Both the position numbers and the translations under genes were made by a program. A model generated the notes under the pieces. That model was not told where the DNA came from. It did no database searches and saw only the letters and a list, made by a program, of their open reading frames with translations. A DNA stretch of 11,356 nt. It comes from an uncultured Acidimicrobium sp. (GTDB lineage: Bacteria > Actinomycetota > Acidimicrobiia > Acidimicrobiales > Ilumatobacteraceae). The DNA lies in contig CAINLH010000118.1 of NCBI GenBank assembly GCA_903850275.1, positions 1 through 11,356 on the forward strand, read 5' to 3'. Shown piece by piece: positions 1-5,768 of the stretch. Positions within the stretch are counted from its first letter, which is position 1; every line of letters starts with the position of its first letter.

Positions 1-135
1 AACGACTCAATGAGTTGGGCAATGACCTTCATGAACGCTCGAGCTGGCACTATTTATGCCGGCTCTTCACAAATACAGCGCAATATCATCGTCGAGATGG
101 TGCTTGGATTGCCGAAGGAACCGAAGCCGGGTTGA
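1..135 (+). CDS. acyl-CoA dehydrogenase, C-terminal end only (5' end outside window)
   Basis: Reading from base 1 gives 44 codons ending in TGA at 133-135, with a second in-frame TGA directly after. The peptide carries AGTIYAGSSQIQRNIIVEMV followed by LGLPKEPKPG. This is the standard end of FAD-dependent acyl-CoA dehydrogenases, in which the G-S/T-S-E/Q-I-Q-R-N-I-I segment contributes to FAD and subunit contacts. The full enzyme would oxidise an acyl-CoA to the trans-2-enoyl-CoA. Which chain length it uses cannot be told from this fragment. The next gene begins 4 bases after the stop, so the two are probably cotranscribed. The family call is firm although only the tail is visible. Confidence 0.88.
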   Translation, partial: NDSMSWAMTFMNARAGTIYAGSSQIQRNIIVEMVLGLPKEPKPG

Positions 136-139
136 TGAG

Positions 140-418
140 ATGAGTGTTCGGACATATCTCGGCCTCTTGTTAGCGATTGTCGTGCGCCCCTGGTTATGGG
201 TGACCGCAGTTCGCCAGGGCTGGCGAATGATCCCCAATCGTTGGTGGACACGAGCACCATTCCTGCCAGTCCCAGCAAAGGCGTATGTCCAGTTTCGTTT
301 GATTACCCAATACGGAACGGCCGAACACGACCCCTATATATATGACGTGATCGATTACTTGGAATGGTCTCGAGATTGGCACAGTACCAACCGCTCGAAC
401 GGGCGACGCCGAGGCTGA
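140..418 (+). CDS. conserved small protein of unknown function, 92 aa
   Basis: No function is recognised. The ATG at 140 is chosen because it sits just past the acyl-CoA dehydrogenase stop. The frame stays open back to an ATG at 56, but that stretch lies over the dehydrogenase coding sequence. The N-terminal 24 residues are hydrophobic with interspersed Trp and Arg (YLGLLLAIVVRPWLWVTAVR), which may be a membrane-associated helix. The middle is rich in Trp and Pro (WWTRAPFLPVP), then comes a YVQFRLITQYG segment and an acidic-aromatic stretch (YIYDVIDYLEWSRDW). The tail is Arg-rich and basic. This pattern resembles small proteins I associate with actinobacterial genomes next to HNH nuclease genes, but that is memory rather than a search. 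The HNH gene starts 3 bases after the stop, so the two are probably cotranslated. Confidence 0.7.
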   Translation: MSVRTYLGLLLAIVVRPWLWVTAVRQGWRMIPNRWWTRAPFLPVPAKAYVQFRLITQYGTAEHDPYIYDVIDYLEWSRDWHSTNRSNGRRRG

Positions 419-421
419 ACC

Positions 422-919
422 ATGAGAAGCGCGCTCGTTCTTAATGCAACTTACGAGCCGCTGAGTGTGGTGTCCGCCCGAAGGGCTGTGTGCCTGGTGC
501 TGTCGAGTAAAGCCGAGATTGTTGAAGACGATGGCACGCACATCCATGCCGAGACCTTAAGCATTCCTTCGCCTCTTGTGATTCGGCTGCGATACGTGGT
601 CAAGGTTCCGTATCACCGACGAACAGCTTTGTCGCGACGCGCTGTGTTCGCTCGAGACGACCACCGATGCCAATACTGCGGGGGAGTTGCGGACAGCATC
701 GACCATGTTCTTCCGCGCTCGCGCGGAGGGATGAACGTCTGGGAAAATGTGACTGCAGCGTGCAGGCCGTGCAATTTGCGTAAGCGCGACCGAACGCCAG
801 AGGAAGCCGGCATGGCACTTGCTTCTGTGCCGCTAGTTCCGCGCGAACTTGCTTGGGTCACTGTTTCAGTGGGCAGTGTGCCCGAGGTGTGGAAGCAATA
901 TCTTGCCCAAGCCTCTTAA
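422..919 (+). CDS. HNH endonuclease family protein, 165 aa
   Basis: The C-terminal half has a clear zinc-bound HNH fold. Cys83-x2-Cys86 (CQYCGG) and Cys114-x2-Cys117 (CRPC) are the metal knuckle. Asp94-His95 in IDHVLPRSRGG supplies the catalytic histidine, Asn109 in WENV the central asparagine, and Asn118 follows the last cysteine. The N-terminal 60 residues (ALVLNATYEPLSVVSARRAV) form the domain usual in the widespread actinobacterial and cyanobacterial stand-alone HNH proteins. A GAGG ribosome site at 411-414 lies 7 bases before the ATG. Proteins of this family presumably cut or nick DNA, but the substrate and cellular role are unknown. There is no partner methylase or toxin-like gene beside it, so a restriction role is not supported. 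Its stop falls inside the next gene. Confidence 0.88.
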   Translation: MRSALVLNATYEPLSVVSARRAVCLVLSSKAEIVEDDGTHIHAETLSIPSPLVIRLRYVVKVPYHRRTALSRRAVFARDDHRCQYCGGVADSIDHVLPRSRGGMNVWENVTAACRPCNLRKRDRTPEEAGMALASVPLVPRELAWVTVSVGSVPEVWKQYLAQAS

Positions 920-1589
920 CGCGCAATGGGTGGTGCAGCAACTGCACTGCAGCGCATCTGAACAACACGCACGAACATTTACGCCAGAACGATCCGTATT
1001 CGATGTTCGTATTCGGCAAACTGCGCTCGTGCTTGGCTCGCGCCAAACGCCGGATCTTGTAGACGCCGATGCATGTGCCCGAGGGAATATTGAAGTCGTG
1101 CGCCGCAGAAGCGGAGGTGGCGTTGTATTTCTGGAACCAGGCGAACATGTTTGGCTCGACATCGTCATCCCGCGGACCGACGAGTTGTGGGTCGACGACG
1201 TCTCGACATCGATGTGGTGGCTTGGCGAAGTCTGGGTCCGTGCATTGGCAGAGGTCGGAATCGATGGAGCACAAGTGCACCGCGGTGCATTGCTCAATGA
1301 TTCATGGGGCGACTTGGTCTGTTTCGCAGGTGTTGGGCCTGGCGAAGTAACCGTCTCGGCAACAGGGTCGAAGGTTGTCGGCATCAGCCAAAGGCGCACT
1401 CGCGATTACGCATCGTTCCAGTGCACGGTCTTTCACAAGTGGGCGCCCGAACAGTTTGCACCCCTTCTTCGTGTGCTTCCGGGAGCGCCCTCTCAGATCG
1501 AAGAGCGGGTAACGGCGATTACTGCCAGCACGGATGCCGTGGTGAACGCGGTTGTGAAGCAACTGCAATCCAGCCCGTTACTGCCGTAA
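903..1589 (+). CDS. lipoate/octanoate-protein ligase-like protein (LplA/BPL family), about 228 aa
   Basis: The frame runs from at least 849. The chosen start is TTG at 903 because GGAAG at 891-895 lies 7 bases upstream and the family-like N-terminus (WVVQQLHCSASEQHAR) begins right after it. This start overlaps the HNH gene by 17 bases. GTG at 930 or 933 is an alternative. From the TTG start, RRRSGGGVVFLEPGEHVWLDI (67-87) is the lipoyl-binding loop of the family. GSKVVGISQRR holds Lys157, matching the lysine that contacts the acyl-adenylate, and CFAGVGPGEVTV (140-151) precedes it. Family members attach lipoate or octanoate to lipoyl domains. It is short, and lacks an evident accessory C-terminal domain like that of E. 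coli LplA, so ligase, octanoyltransferase or amidotransferase activity cannot be separated. The family call is good and the reaction uncertain. Confidence 0.8.
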   Translation: MPKPLNAQWVVQQLHCSASEQHARTFTPERSVFDVRIRQTALVLGSRQTPDLVDADACARGNIEVVRRRSGGGVVFLEPGEHVWLDIVIPRTDELWVDDVSTSMWWLGEVWVRALAEVGIDGAQVHRGALLNDSWGDLVCFAGVGPGEVTVSATGSKVVGISQRRTRDYASFQCTVFHKWAPEQFAPLLRVLPGAPSQIEERVTAITASTDAVVNAVVKQLQSSPLLP

Positions 1590-1646
1590 TCCCACGCGGT
1601 TACCTCTTGTCCATAAAGCCAGCCTTGGCCGCTGCATTCTCAAAAC
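1590..1646. other. gene-free spacer between the LplA-like gene and the mraZ operator
   Basis: No coding sequence fits here. A weak 4-bp inverted repeat (GCCA/TGGC, near 1618-1629) is too short and has no T run, so no terminator can be called for the upstream operon. Together with the operator, promoter and leader listed separately it makes up the 207-base interval between the LplA-like gene and mraZ. Confidence 0.5.
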
Positions 1647-1695
1647 AAAGTGGTGAAAAAAGGGGAAAGATCCTTGCAAGTGGGGGAAAGTGGGG
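1647..1695 (+). promoter_or_regulatory. MraZ operator: TGGGG-type boxes on a 10-base period
   Basis: Two perfect TGGGG boxes lie at 1681-1685 and 1691-1695, separated by 5 bases. Upstream on the same 10-base phase are TGGTG at 1651-1655 and AGGGG at 1661-1665, with a degenerate position at 1671. The wider repeat is AAAGTGG (1647-1653, 1687-1693) and CAAGTGG (1677-1683). Known MraZ operators are direct TGGGN repeats with 5-base spacers (E. coli), or AAAGTG-type repeats in mollicutes, bound by the MraZ ring. mraZ lies immediately downstream. The site is seen in the sequence; binding is inferred from the family. Confidence 0.8.
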
Positions 1696-1702
1696 ATATC
1701 CT
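1674..1702 (+). promoter_or_regulatory. probable sigma70-type promoter of mraZ and the dcw cluster
   Basis: TTGCAA at 1674-1679 and TATCCT at 1697-1702 are separated by exactly 17 bases and fit -35 and -10 elements of the housekeeping sigma factor. The two best MraZ boxes fill the spacer, so bound MraZ would exclude RNA polymerase. Transcription would start near 1708-1710, giving an untranslated leader of roughly 88 bases before mraZ. The -10 is not ideal, and no start has been mapped. Confidence 0.6.
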
Positions 1703-1710
1703 GTCTGTAC

Positions 1711-1791
1711 TTCAGCGGAGTGCGGACTCCTCCGAAGTGGCAGTAAGTACGGGAATGCAAGCCCCACAAGGGTTTGCAAGGGCAGCGGAGG
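1711..1791 (+). promoter_or_regulatory. structured mraZ 5' leader with two hairpins and an anti-ribosome-site segment
   Basis: Hairpin 1 pairs GGAGT (1717-1721) with ACTCC (1726-1730), with an outer TTC/GAA pairing of 1711-1713 with 1734-1736. Hairpin 2 pairs 1756-1764 with 1770-1778: nine pairs including one G-U, with a CACAA loop. The ribosome site GGAGG is at 1787-1791, 5 bases before the GTG start. CCTCCG at 1729-1734, within hairpin 1, is a perfect complement of CGGAGG at 1786-1791, so the leader could either expose or mask the ribosome site. The structures are drawn by hand and no folding energy was computed. Confidence 0.4.
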
Positions 1792-1796
1792 CAAGA

Positions 1797-2213
1797 GTGT
1801 TTGTAGGGGTGCACGAGAGGCAATTGGACCCAAAGGGTCGCATGGCATTGCCTGCCTCATTTCGTCCCCGTTTGGAACCCCGCTGTTACCTCTCGATTGG
1901 CCGCGACAAGTGCGTCGACATTCTCACTGCAGAGGCCTTTGAGGAAGTAGCGCGGGATGCAGTCGAAAAGGTGCGCCGCGGCGAAATGGACCGCAATCAA
2001 CAACGTGCGCTTGCGAGCAACACCTTCGAAGTTTCCGTTGATGCCCAAGGTCGGATCAACATCGACGAAAAGTTGAGGGCGTATGCCGGCCTCACGCTGA
2101 ACTCGCGCGTTGTTGTCAGCGGCTCATTTGATCGCGCAGAAATCTGGGACCCAACTCGTCACGAACGCATCAGCGACGAAGGTCTTACACAAATCGCCGG
2201 AACAGGCCTCTAG
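1797..2213 (+). CDS. mraZ: transcriptional regulator MraZ, 138 aa
   Basis: MraZ is a DNA-binding ring protein with two SpoVT/AbrB-type half domains; it represses its own dcw operon. The start is GTG at 1797, because GGAGG sits 5 bases upstream and the product then opens with FVGVHERQLDPKGRMALP, exactly where MraZ proteins normally begin. An in-frame ATG at 1650 would add 49 residues unlike MraZ and would run across the promoter and operator. The first swirl has DPKGRMALP (11-19). The second has FEVSVDAQGRINID (77-90). Length is close to the usual 140-150. The final residues (EIWDPTRHERI) match the family. It is the first gene of the cluster and its operator lies directly upstream, consistent with autorepression. 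A 226-base structured leader separates it from rsmH. Confidence 0.95.
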   Translation: MFVGVHERQLDPKGRMALPASFRPRLEPRCYLSIGRDKCVDILTAEAFEEVARDAVEKVRRGEMDRNQQRALASNTFEVSVDAQGRINIDEKLRAYAGLTLNSRVVVSGSFDRAEIWDPTRHERISDEGLTQIAGTGL

Positions 2214-2245
2214 GTCGGGGAAGGGGAAGCGCACGACAACATTTT

Positions 2246-2403
2246 CGAAGTTCGCTCTCTAAAAATCGGCAACTTCGCATCTCTGCAGTCCTTCAGTCAA
2301 CAAGATGGACAGCCCCAACTCCGCCCGCTATTCGTCTCGTCGATCCGGGGAGACATCCCGGCGACACCGTTGGCTGGGGGGCTGCAGAGATGCGAATCCC
2401 GAT
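2246..2403 (+). promoter_or_regulatory. structured leader RNA upstream of rsmH (candidate mraW-motif RNA)
   Basis: The 226 bases between mraZ and rsmH (2214-2439) hold no convincing gene but a very strong hairpin. Bases 2274-2301 pair with 2369-2396 in 28 consecutive pairs, 24 of them Watson-Crick. The other four are U-G wobbles with U always in the 5' arm, so the stem is complete only in RNA from the + strand. ATCGG (2265-2269) with CCGAT (2399-2403) extends it below an internal loop. Inside, GTCG (2339-2342) with CGAC (2362-2365), then CCGGGG (2345-2350) with TCCCGG (2356-2361), form a bulged apical stem with an AGACA loop. An alternative 7-bp hairpin (2246-2252 with 2271-2277) overlaps the base. 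An actinobacterial mraW RNA motif is reported at this position upstream of mraW (rsmH). Whether this is a member was not testable. No T run follows, so it is not a plain terminator. Confidence 0.7.
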
Positions 2404-2439
2404 AACCGGAGCAACGTTCGAGCGTCGAGCCAGAACATC

Positions 2440-3405
2440 ATGTCAGCCACCTTTCACACCCGTGAATCATTTGATCACTCGCCAGTTATGGCCGAAGAAA
2501 TCGTCGCTCTATTCGGCGAAGTTCCCCACGGCGTAGTTATAGACGCGACGCTCGGCGGAGCGGGTCACACCACTCGCTTGCTCGAGGCCTATCCATGGAT
2601 GTCCGTTTTGGGGATCGATCAGGACGACATGGCTATCGAACATGCAACTGCCCTTCGCGCAAACTCGGCCGATATCGCTCAGCGGTTGGATGTTCAGCGA
2701 GGAAGGTTCGATTCGATCGATACCTTCCTGGCGCAGCGCAACATTGATTCGATCAGCGGCGCATTGTTCGACCTCGGGGTTTCGTCGCCGCAGTTGGACA
2801 TGGCAGATCGAGGATTTTCGTATCGCCAAGACGGCCCTCTGGATATGCGCATGGACACGAACGCACAACTCAGCGCTGCCGATGTTGTGAATGGTTACGA
2901 AGTCCAGCAGTTGACTGATGTGCTTCGCAACAACGCCGACGAACGATTTGCGTTTCGTATCGCAAAGGCAATTGTTGCTGCGCGGCCCATTGCCAACACA
3001 ACGCAACTGGCGGAAATCGTCGCAAATGCGATCCCTGCGCCAGCACGCAGAACCGGTGGGCACCCAGCAAAGCGCACCTTTCAGGCAATTCGAATCGAAG
3101 TGAACAAGGAACTCGACATTTTGCCCCGAGCGTTGCACGACGCAATACGGGCTACAGCACCCGGTGGGCGAGTAGCGGTGTTGTCGTATCACTCTGGTGA
3201 AGACCGCATCGTGAAGCAAGCGTTTCGTGATGCCGAGTCGAACCCACTGGTACAAACGGTTGCGTCTCCGTTCCAGCATCACCAGTCGGCCAACAAATTG
3301 GTGCGCAAGGTGAAAGTTGCCGAGCGCCCAAGTGCTCGTGAAATTGAACTCAATCCACGCGCATCTTCTGCGCGTCTTCGCGTGATTGAAAAGGTAGGCA
3401 GCTGA
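2440..3405 (+). CDS. rsmH: 16S rRNA (cytosine-1402-N4)-methyltransferase RsmH (MraW), 321 aa
   Basis: RsmH uses S-adenosylmethionine to methylate N4 of C1402 in the ribosomal P site. The ATG at 2440 gives the usual N-terminus with FDHSPVMAEEIV (11-22). VIDATLGGAGHT (33-44) is the SAM-binding loop. DLGVSSPQLD (111-120), RGFSYRQDGPLDMRMD (124-139), RRTGGHPAKRTFQAIRIEVN (203-222) and VLSYHSGEDRIVK (247-259) are family signatures. The frame is open further upstream to an ATG at 2305, but that part lies in the leader hairpin and does not resemble RsmH. The ribosome site is poor (GAGC around 2429), which fits control by the leader RNA or by upstream translation. Length is normal. The gene is followed by ftsL after one base. 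Confidence 0.96.
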   Translation: MSATFHTRESFDHSPVMAEEIVALFGEVPHGVVIDATLGGAGHTTRLLEAYPWMSVLGIDQDDMAIEHATALRANSADIAQRLDVQRGRFDSIDTFLAQRNIDSISGALFDLGVSSPQLDMADRGFSYRQDGPLDMRMDTNAQLSAADVVNGYEVQQLTDVLRNNADERFAFRIAKAIVAARPIANTTQLAEIVANAIPAPARRTGGHPAKRTFQAIRIEVNKELDILPRALHDAIRATAPGGRVAVLSYHSGEDRIVKQAFRDAESNPLVQTVASPFQHHQSANKLVRKVKVAERPSAREIELNPRASSARLRVIEKVGS

Positions 3406-3406
3406 G

Positions 3407-3898
3407 ATGGCGTTAGCGATTTCGACCGCGAGGGCGCCACGGCGCAACACTCGTCCAGTCGTTTCGACACCCCCTGAACGCCATCTCACTGTCGTACCAC
3501 CCGCAACGAAGGCAACCATTTCGTTCGTTGCCACAGCTGTCTTTGGCATGTTCGTGCTTATCGCAGTGGTCATTGGTTTCCAGGCGTTCATTGCACAACA
3601 GCAGTTGAAGTTGGATCACATCAGCAAGGAAGTCCGACTTGCGCGCATTTACACCGACGAATTGCGTCAACAAAAAACCTTACTTATCGCCCCAGACTAT
3701 TTGCGCACAGAAGCAGCAATGCAAGGGATGACGCAGGGGCTCGGTTCTAGGTTTACCGAAATCCCAGAAGATGTAGTTGCGCAAGTGCTTGTTGCAACCG
3801 GCCAAATGGATAAATCAATCGCTCAACCACAACAAACTGCGGTGTCGAACCCGCTTGCTGCACTGGCAACGTTGCAGGCTCCAGGAGTAGCACCATGA
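3407..3898 (+). CDS. ftsL: FtsL-like cell division protein, 163 aa
   Basis: This is a small bitopic membrane protein in the position of ftsL. A basic, Arg/Pro-rich cytoplasmic N-terminus (1-35) is followed by one transmembrane segment (about 37-62, ISFVATAVFGMFVLIAVVIGFQ). A short coiled-coil-like stretch (63-95, QQQLKLDHISKEVRLARIYTDELRQQ) comes next, then APDYLRTEAAMQGM, the usual end of FtsL/DivIC-type domains. An Ala/Gln/Pro tail of about 50 residues follows. FtsL with its partners links early divisome proteins to FtsW-FtsI and activates them outside the membrane. Sequence identity in this family is always low, so the call rests on topology and on location between rsmH and ftsI. The start lies 1 base after the rsmH stop, and the stop overlaps the ftsI start by 4 bases (ATGA). 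Confidence 0.82.
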   Translation: MALAISTARAPRRNTRPVVSTPPERHLTVVPPATKATISFVATAVFGMFVLIAVVIGFQAFIAQQQLKLDHISKEVRLARIYTDELRQQKTLLIAPDYLRTEAAMQGMTQGLGSRFTEIPEDVVAQVLVATGQMDKSIAQPQQTAVSNPLAALATLQAPGVAP

Positions 3899-5763
3899 AC
3901 CTTGTAACTGGCACACGTAGACCGCGCAGGGACGCACGGCAAGCATCGGAGATCGTTCGCGAGCGGGCACGTAAAGCAACCAAGTCAATGACCACCGACT
4001 TGCAGGGCGGACAGATCAGGCCTCGTCTAGTTGCCATGTACTTACTCGTTACCGTGCTGTTGCTGACAATGTTGTTGCGCACGGGCTATCTGCAGACCAT
4101 TGGTTCGAGTCAGTACCGCGAAGCAAGTTTGGATCAGCGAACTCGGGTGGACACGGTTCGTGCCGAGCGCGGATCAATTTTGGACAGGCAAGGCCTTGAG
4201 CTTGCACTGCCGGTCCCAACTCGCACAGTTTTCGCCGATCCTTCGGCAGTCATCGACCCGATCGCGACGGCCCGCGCATTGGCTGGAATATTGCAGATCA
4301 CTCCAGAAGAGGAAATCGCGCTTGCCGAGAAGCTGCAAAGCAAGGGAAGTTTCGTATTCATTTCTCGACAGGCCCCGCAAGAGATTGCAGATGCAATTGT
4401 TGCATTGCAGCTACCCGGCATTTCTTCGTATCGAGAACCCAGCAGAGCAATCACATCGGAAGGCCTGCGCGCGCTAGTCGGCCGCACGGATCCAGACGGC
4501 GTTGGCATTGCCGGCCTCGAGATCCTCTTTAACGAAACTCTTACAGGCGTGGATGGCAAGTCCGTGCGTGAAGTGAACAGCAAGGGTCAATCGATTGCCA
4601 CAGGGGCAGATCAAAGCGTGGAGGCAATTGCAGGCTCCGATTTGGTGACCACGATCGATCGCAACATTCAGTTTCAAGTTGACACCATTTTGACGCAACA
4701 GACGGCTCGACTAAACGCGAAAAGTGGCACGGCGATCGTGATGGATTCCAAAACGGGCGAGATCTATGCGATGTCTACGATGCGCCGCAACGAAGACGGT
4801 ACGTACTCTGCAGATTCGGGAAACTTCGCTGCGGTAGAGGCCTATGAGCCAGGGTCTGTAGCAAAGGTTTTCAGTATCTCGGCTGCCCTTAACGAGGGGA
4901 CAGTTCAATCAAACTCCACGTTTAAGGTTCCAGGAGCCCAGGTATTTTTCAAAGACAGTGAGTGGGAAGCAACGATCAAGGATGCTTACCCGCACGCGCT
5001 GGAAGACATGAGCGTTCGTAAGATTTTGGTGGATTCATCGAACCTCGGCACCATTCAAGTGGCGCAGACGATGACGCCGCAAAAACTGCACGACTATTTG
5101 AAGAGTTTTGGTTTCGGGAATAAGACCGATCTCAACTTCCCGGGTGAAAGTAATGGCCTGTTGGCCGATGCGGATAAGTGGCGAGGTTTGGAAAAGGTAA
5201 CAACATCGTACGGTTACGGTTACGCGTCGTCAGCTTTGCAATTGATTGCAGGCGTCAACGTTGTAGCCAACGATGGCAACTATGTTGCACCAAGAATCGT
5301 TTCTGGAACTATTGATAAAGACGGCATCAGCCATCCTGCTGCCGCTTCGGCCACGCGCCCCGTGATCAAGCCTGAAACTGCTGCGACTATGCGCACGTTG
5401 ATGAGCGAAGTTGTTTGTTTCGGCACCGCGAAGCTGGCAAAGATTAATGGGCTTACAGCAGCAGGCAAGACGGGAACAGGGTACAAACGCCAAGACAACG
5501 GAACTTACATTAAAGACGACGGATCGCGCGCATACTTCGCATCGTTTGTGGGTTTCTTGCCAGCAGACCAGCCACGGTTCACAGTGCTGGTCTCAATCGA
5601 CGAACCAGATCCGGCCTCCCGGGATCGTTTCGGTGGTACTGCGGCAGCTCCAGTATTTGCAAACATTGCCCAAGTATTGATTAACGAACTAGATATTCGA
5701 CCATCAGCAACCGATGCGGGTTGTCCTGCAAAGCGCCCTGCCGAACTCGGACCATCGCACTAG
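3895..5763 (+). CDS. ftsI: class B penicillin-binding protein FtsI (PBP3), septal D,D-transpeptidase, 622 aa
   Basis: FtsI crosslinks septal peptidoglycan with FtsW as its glycosyltransferase partner. After a basic cytoplasmic N-terminus of about 43 residues there is a single membrane anchor (about 44-65, LVAMYLLVTVLLLTMLLRTGYL). The dimerisation domain begins with RAERGSILDRQG (89-100). In the transpeptidase domain the nucleophile motif is Ser321-V-A-Lys324 (in YEPGSVAKVF), the second motif is Ser381-Ser-Asn383 (VDSSNLGT), and the third is Lys525-Thr-Gly527 (AAGKTGTGY). All three are intact, so the enzyme should be active and beta-lactam sensitive. No PASTA repeats are seen at the C-terminus. 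The ATG at 3895 overlaps the ftsL stop by 4 bases. Length is normal for actinobacterial FtsI. Confidence 0.94.
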   Translation: MNLVTGTRRPRRDARQASEIVRERARKATKSMTTDLQGGQIRPRLVAMYLLVTVLLLTMLLRTGYLQTIGSSQYREASLDQRTRVDTVRAERGSILDRQGLELALPVPTRTVFADPSAVIDPIATARALAGILQITPEEEIALAEKLQSKGSFVFISRQAPQEIADAIVALQLPGISSYREPSRAITSEGLRALVGRTDPDGVGIAGLEILFNETLTGVDGKSVREVNSKGQSIATGADQSVEAIAGSDLVTTIDRNIQFQVDTILTQQTARLNAKSGTAIVMDSKTGEIYAMSTMRRNEDGTYSADSGNFAAVEAYEPGSVAKVFSISAALNEGTVQSNSTFKVPGAQVFFKDSEWEATIKDAYPHALEDMSVRKILVDSSNLGTIQVAQTMTPQKLHDYLKSFGFGNKTDLNFPGESNGLLADADKWRGLEKVTTSYGYGYASSALQLIAGVNVVANDGNYVAPRIVSGTIDKDGISHPAAASATRPVIKPETAATMRTLMSEVVCFGTAKLAKINGLTAAGKTGTGYKRQDNGTYIKDDGSRAYFASFVGFLPADQPRFTVLVSIDEPDPASRDRFGGTAAAPVFANIAQVLINELDIRPSATDAGCPAKRPAELGPSH

Positions 5764-5768
5764 CAGTA

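Noticed and set aside
1587..1640. Terminator after the LplA-like gene
   Set aside because: Only a 4-bp stem (GCCA/TGGC) and no T run; transcription may read through into mraZ.
1650..1796. 49-codon upstream extension of mraZ starting at ATG 1650
   Set aside because: It would run across the promoter and operator, the peptide is unlike MraZ, and GTG 1797 has a near-perfect ribosome site at the family-typical N-terminus.
2216..2228. GGGGAAGGGGAAG after the mraZ stop as a second MraZ operator
   Set aside because: The G tracts repeat every 6 bases rather than 10, lack the leading T, and no promoter elements surround them.
2242..2265. Possible internal promoter (TTTTCG / TAAAAA) in the rsmH leader
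   Set aside because: Spacing between the elements is about 12 bases, too short for a sigma70-type promoter.
2274..2396. Inverted repeat as ends of a small mobile element
   Set aside because: No flanking target duplication was seen, four pairs work only as U-G in RNA, and the position matches known cis-regulatory RNA context.
2305..2439. 45-codon in-frame upstream extension of rsmH starting at ATG 2305
   Set aside because: The peptide has no resemblance to RsmH N-termini, and the DNA forms the apical part and 3' arm of the leader hairpin. The open frame is probably chance.
2509..3591. 360-codon open frame on the minus strand opposite rsmH and ftsL
   Set aside because: It lies fully opposite well-identified genes, its peptide shows no recognisable family and is rich in Cys, Arg and Asn runs typical of a shadow frame.
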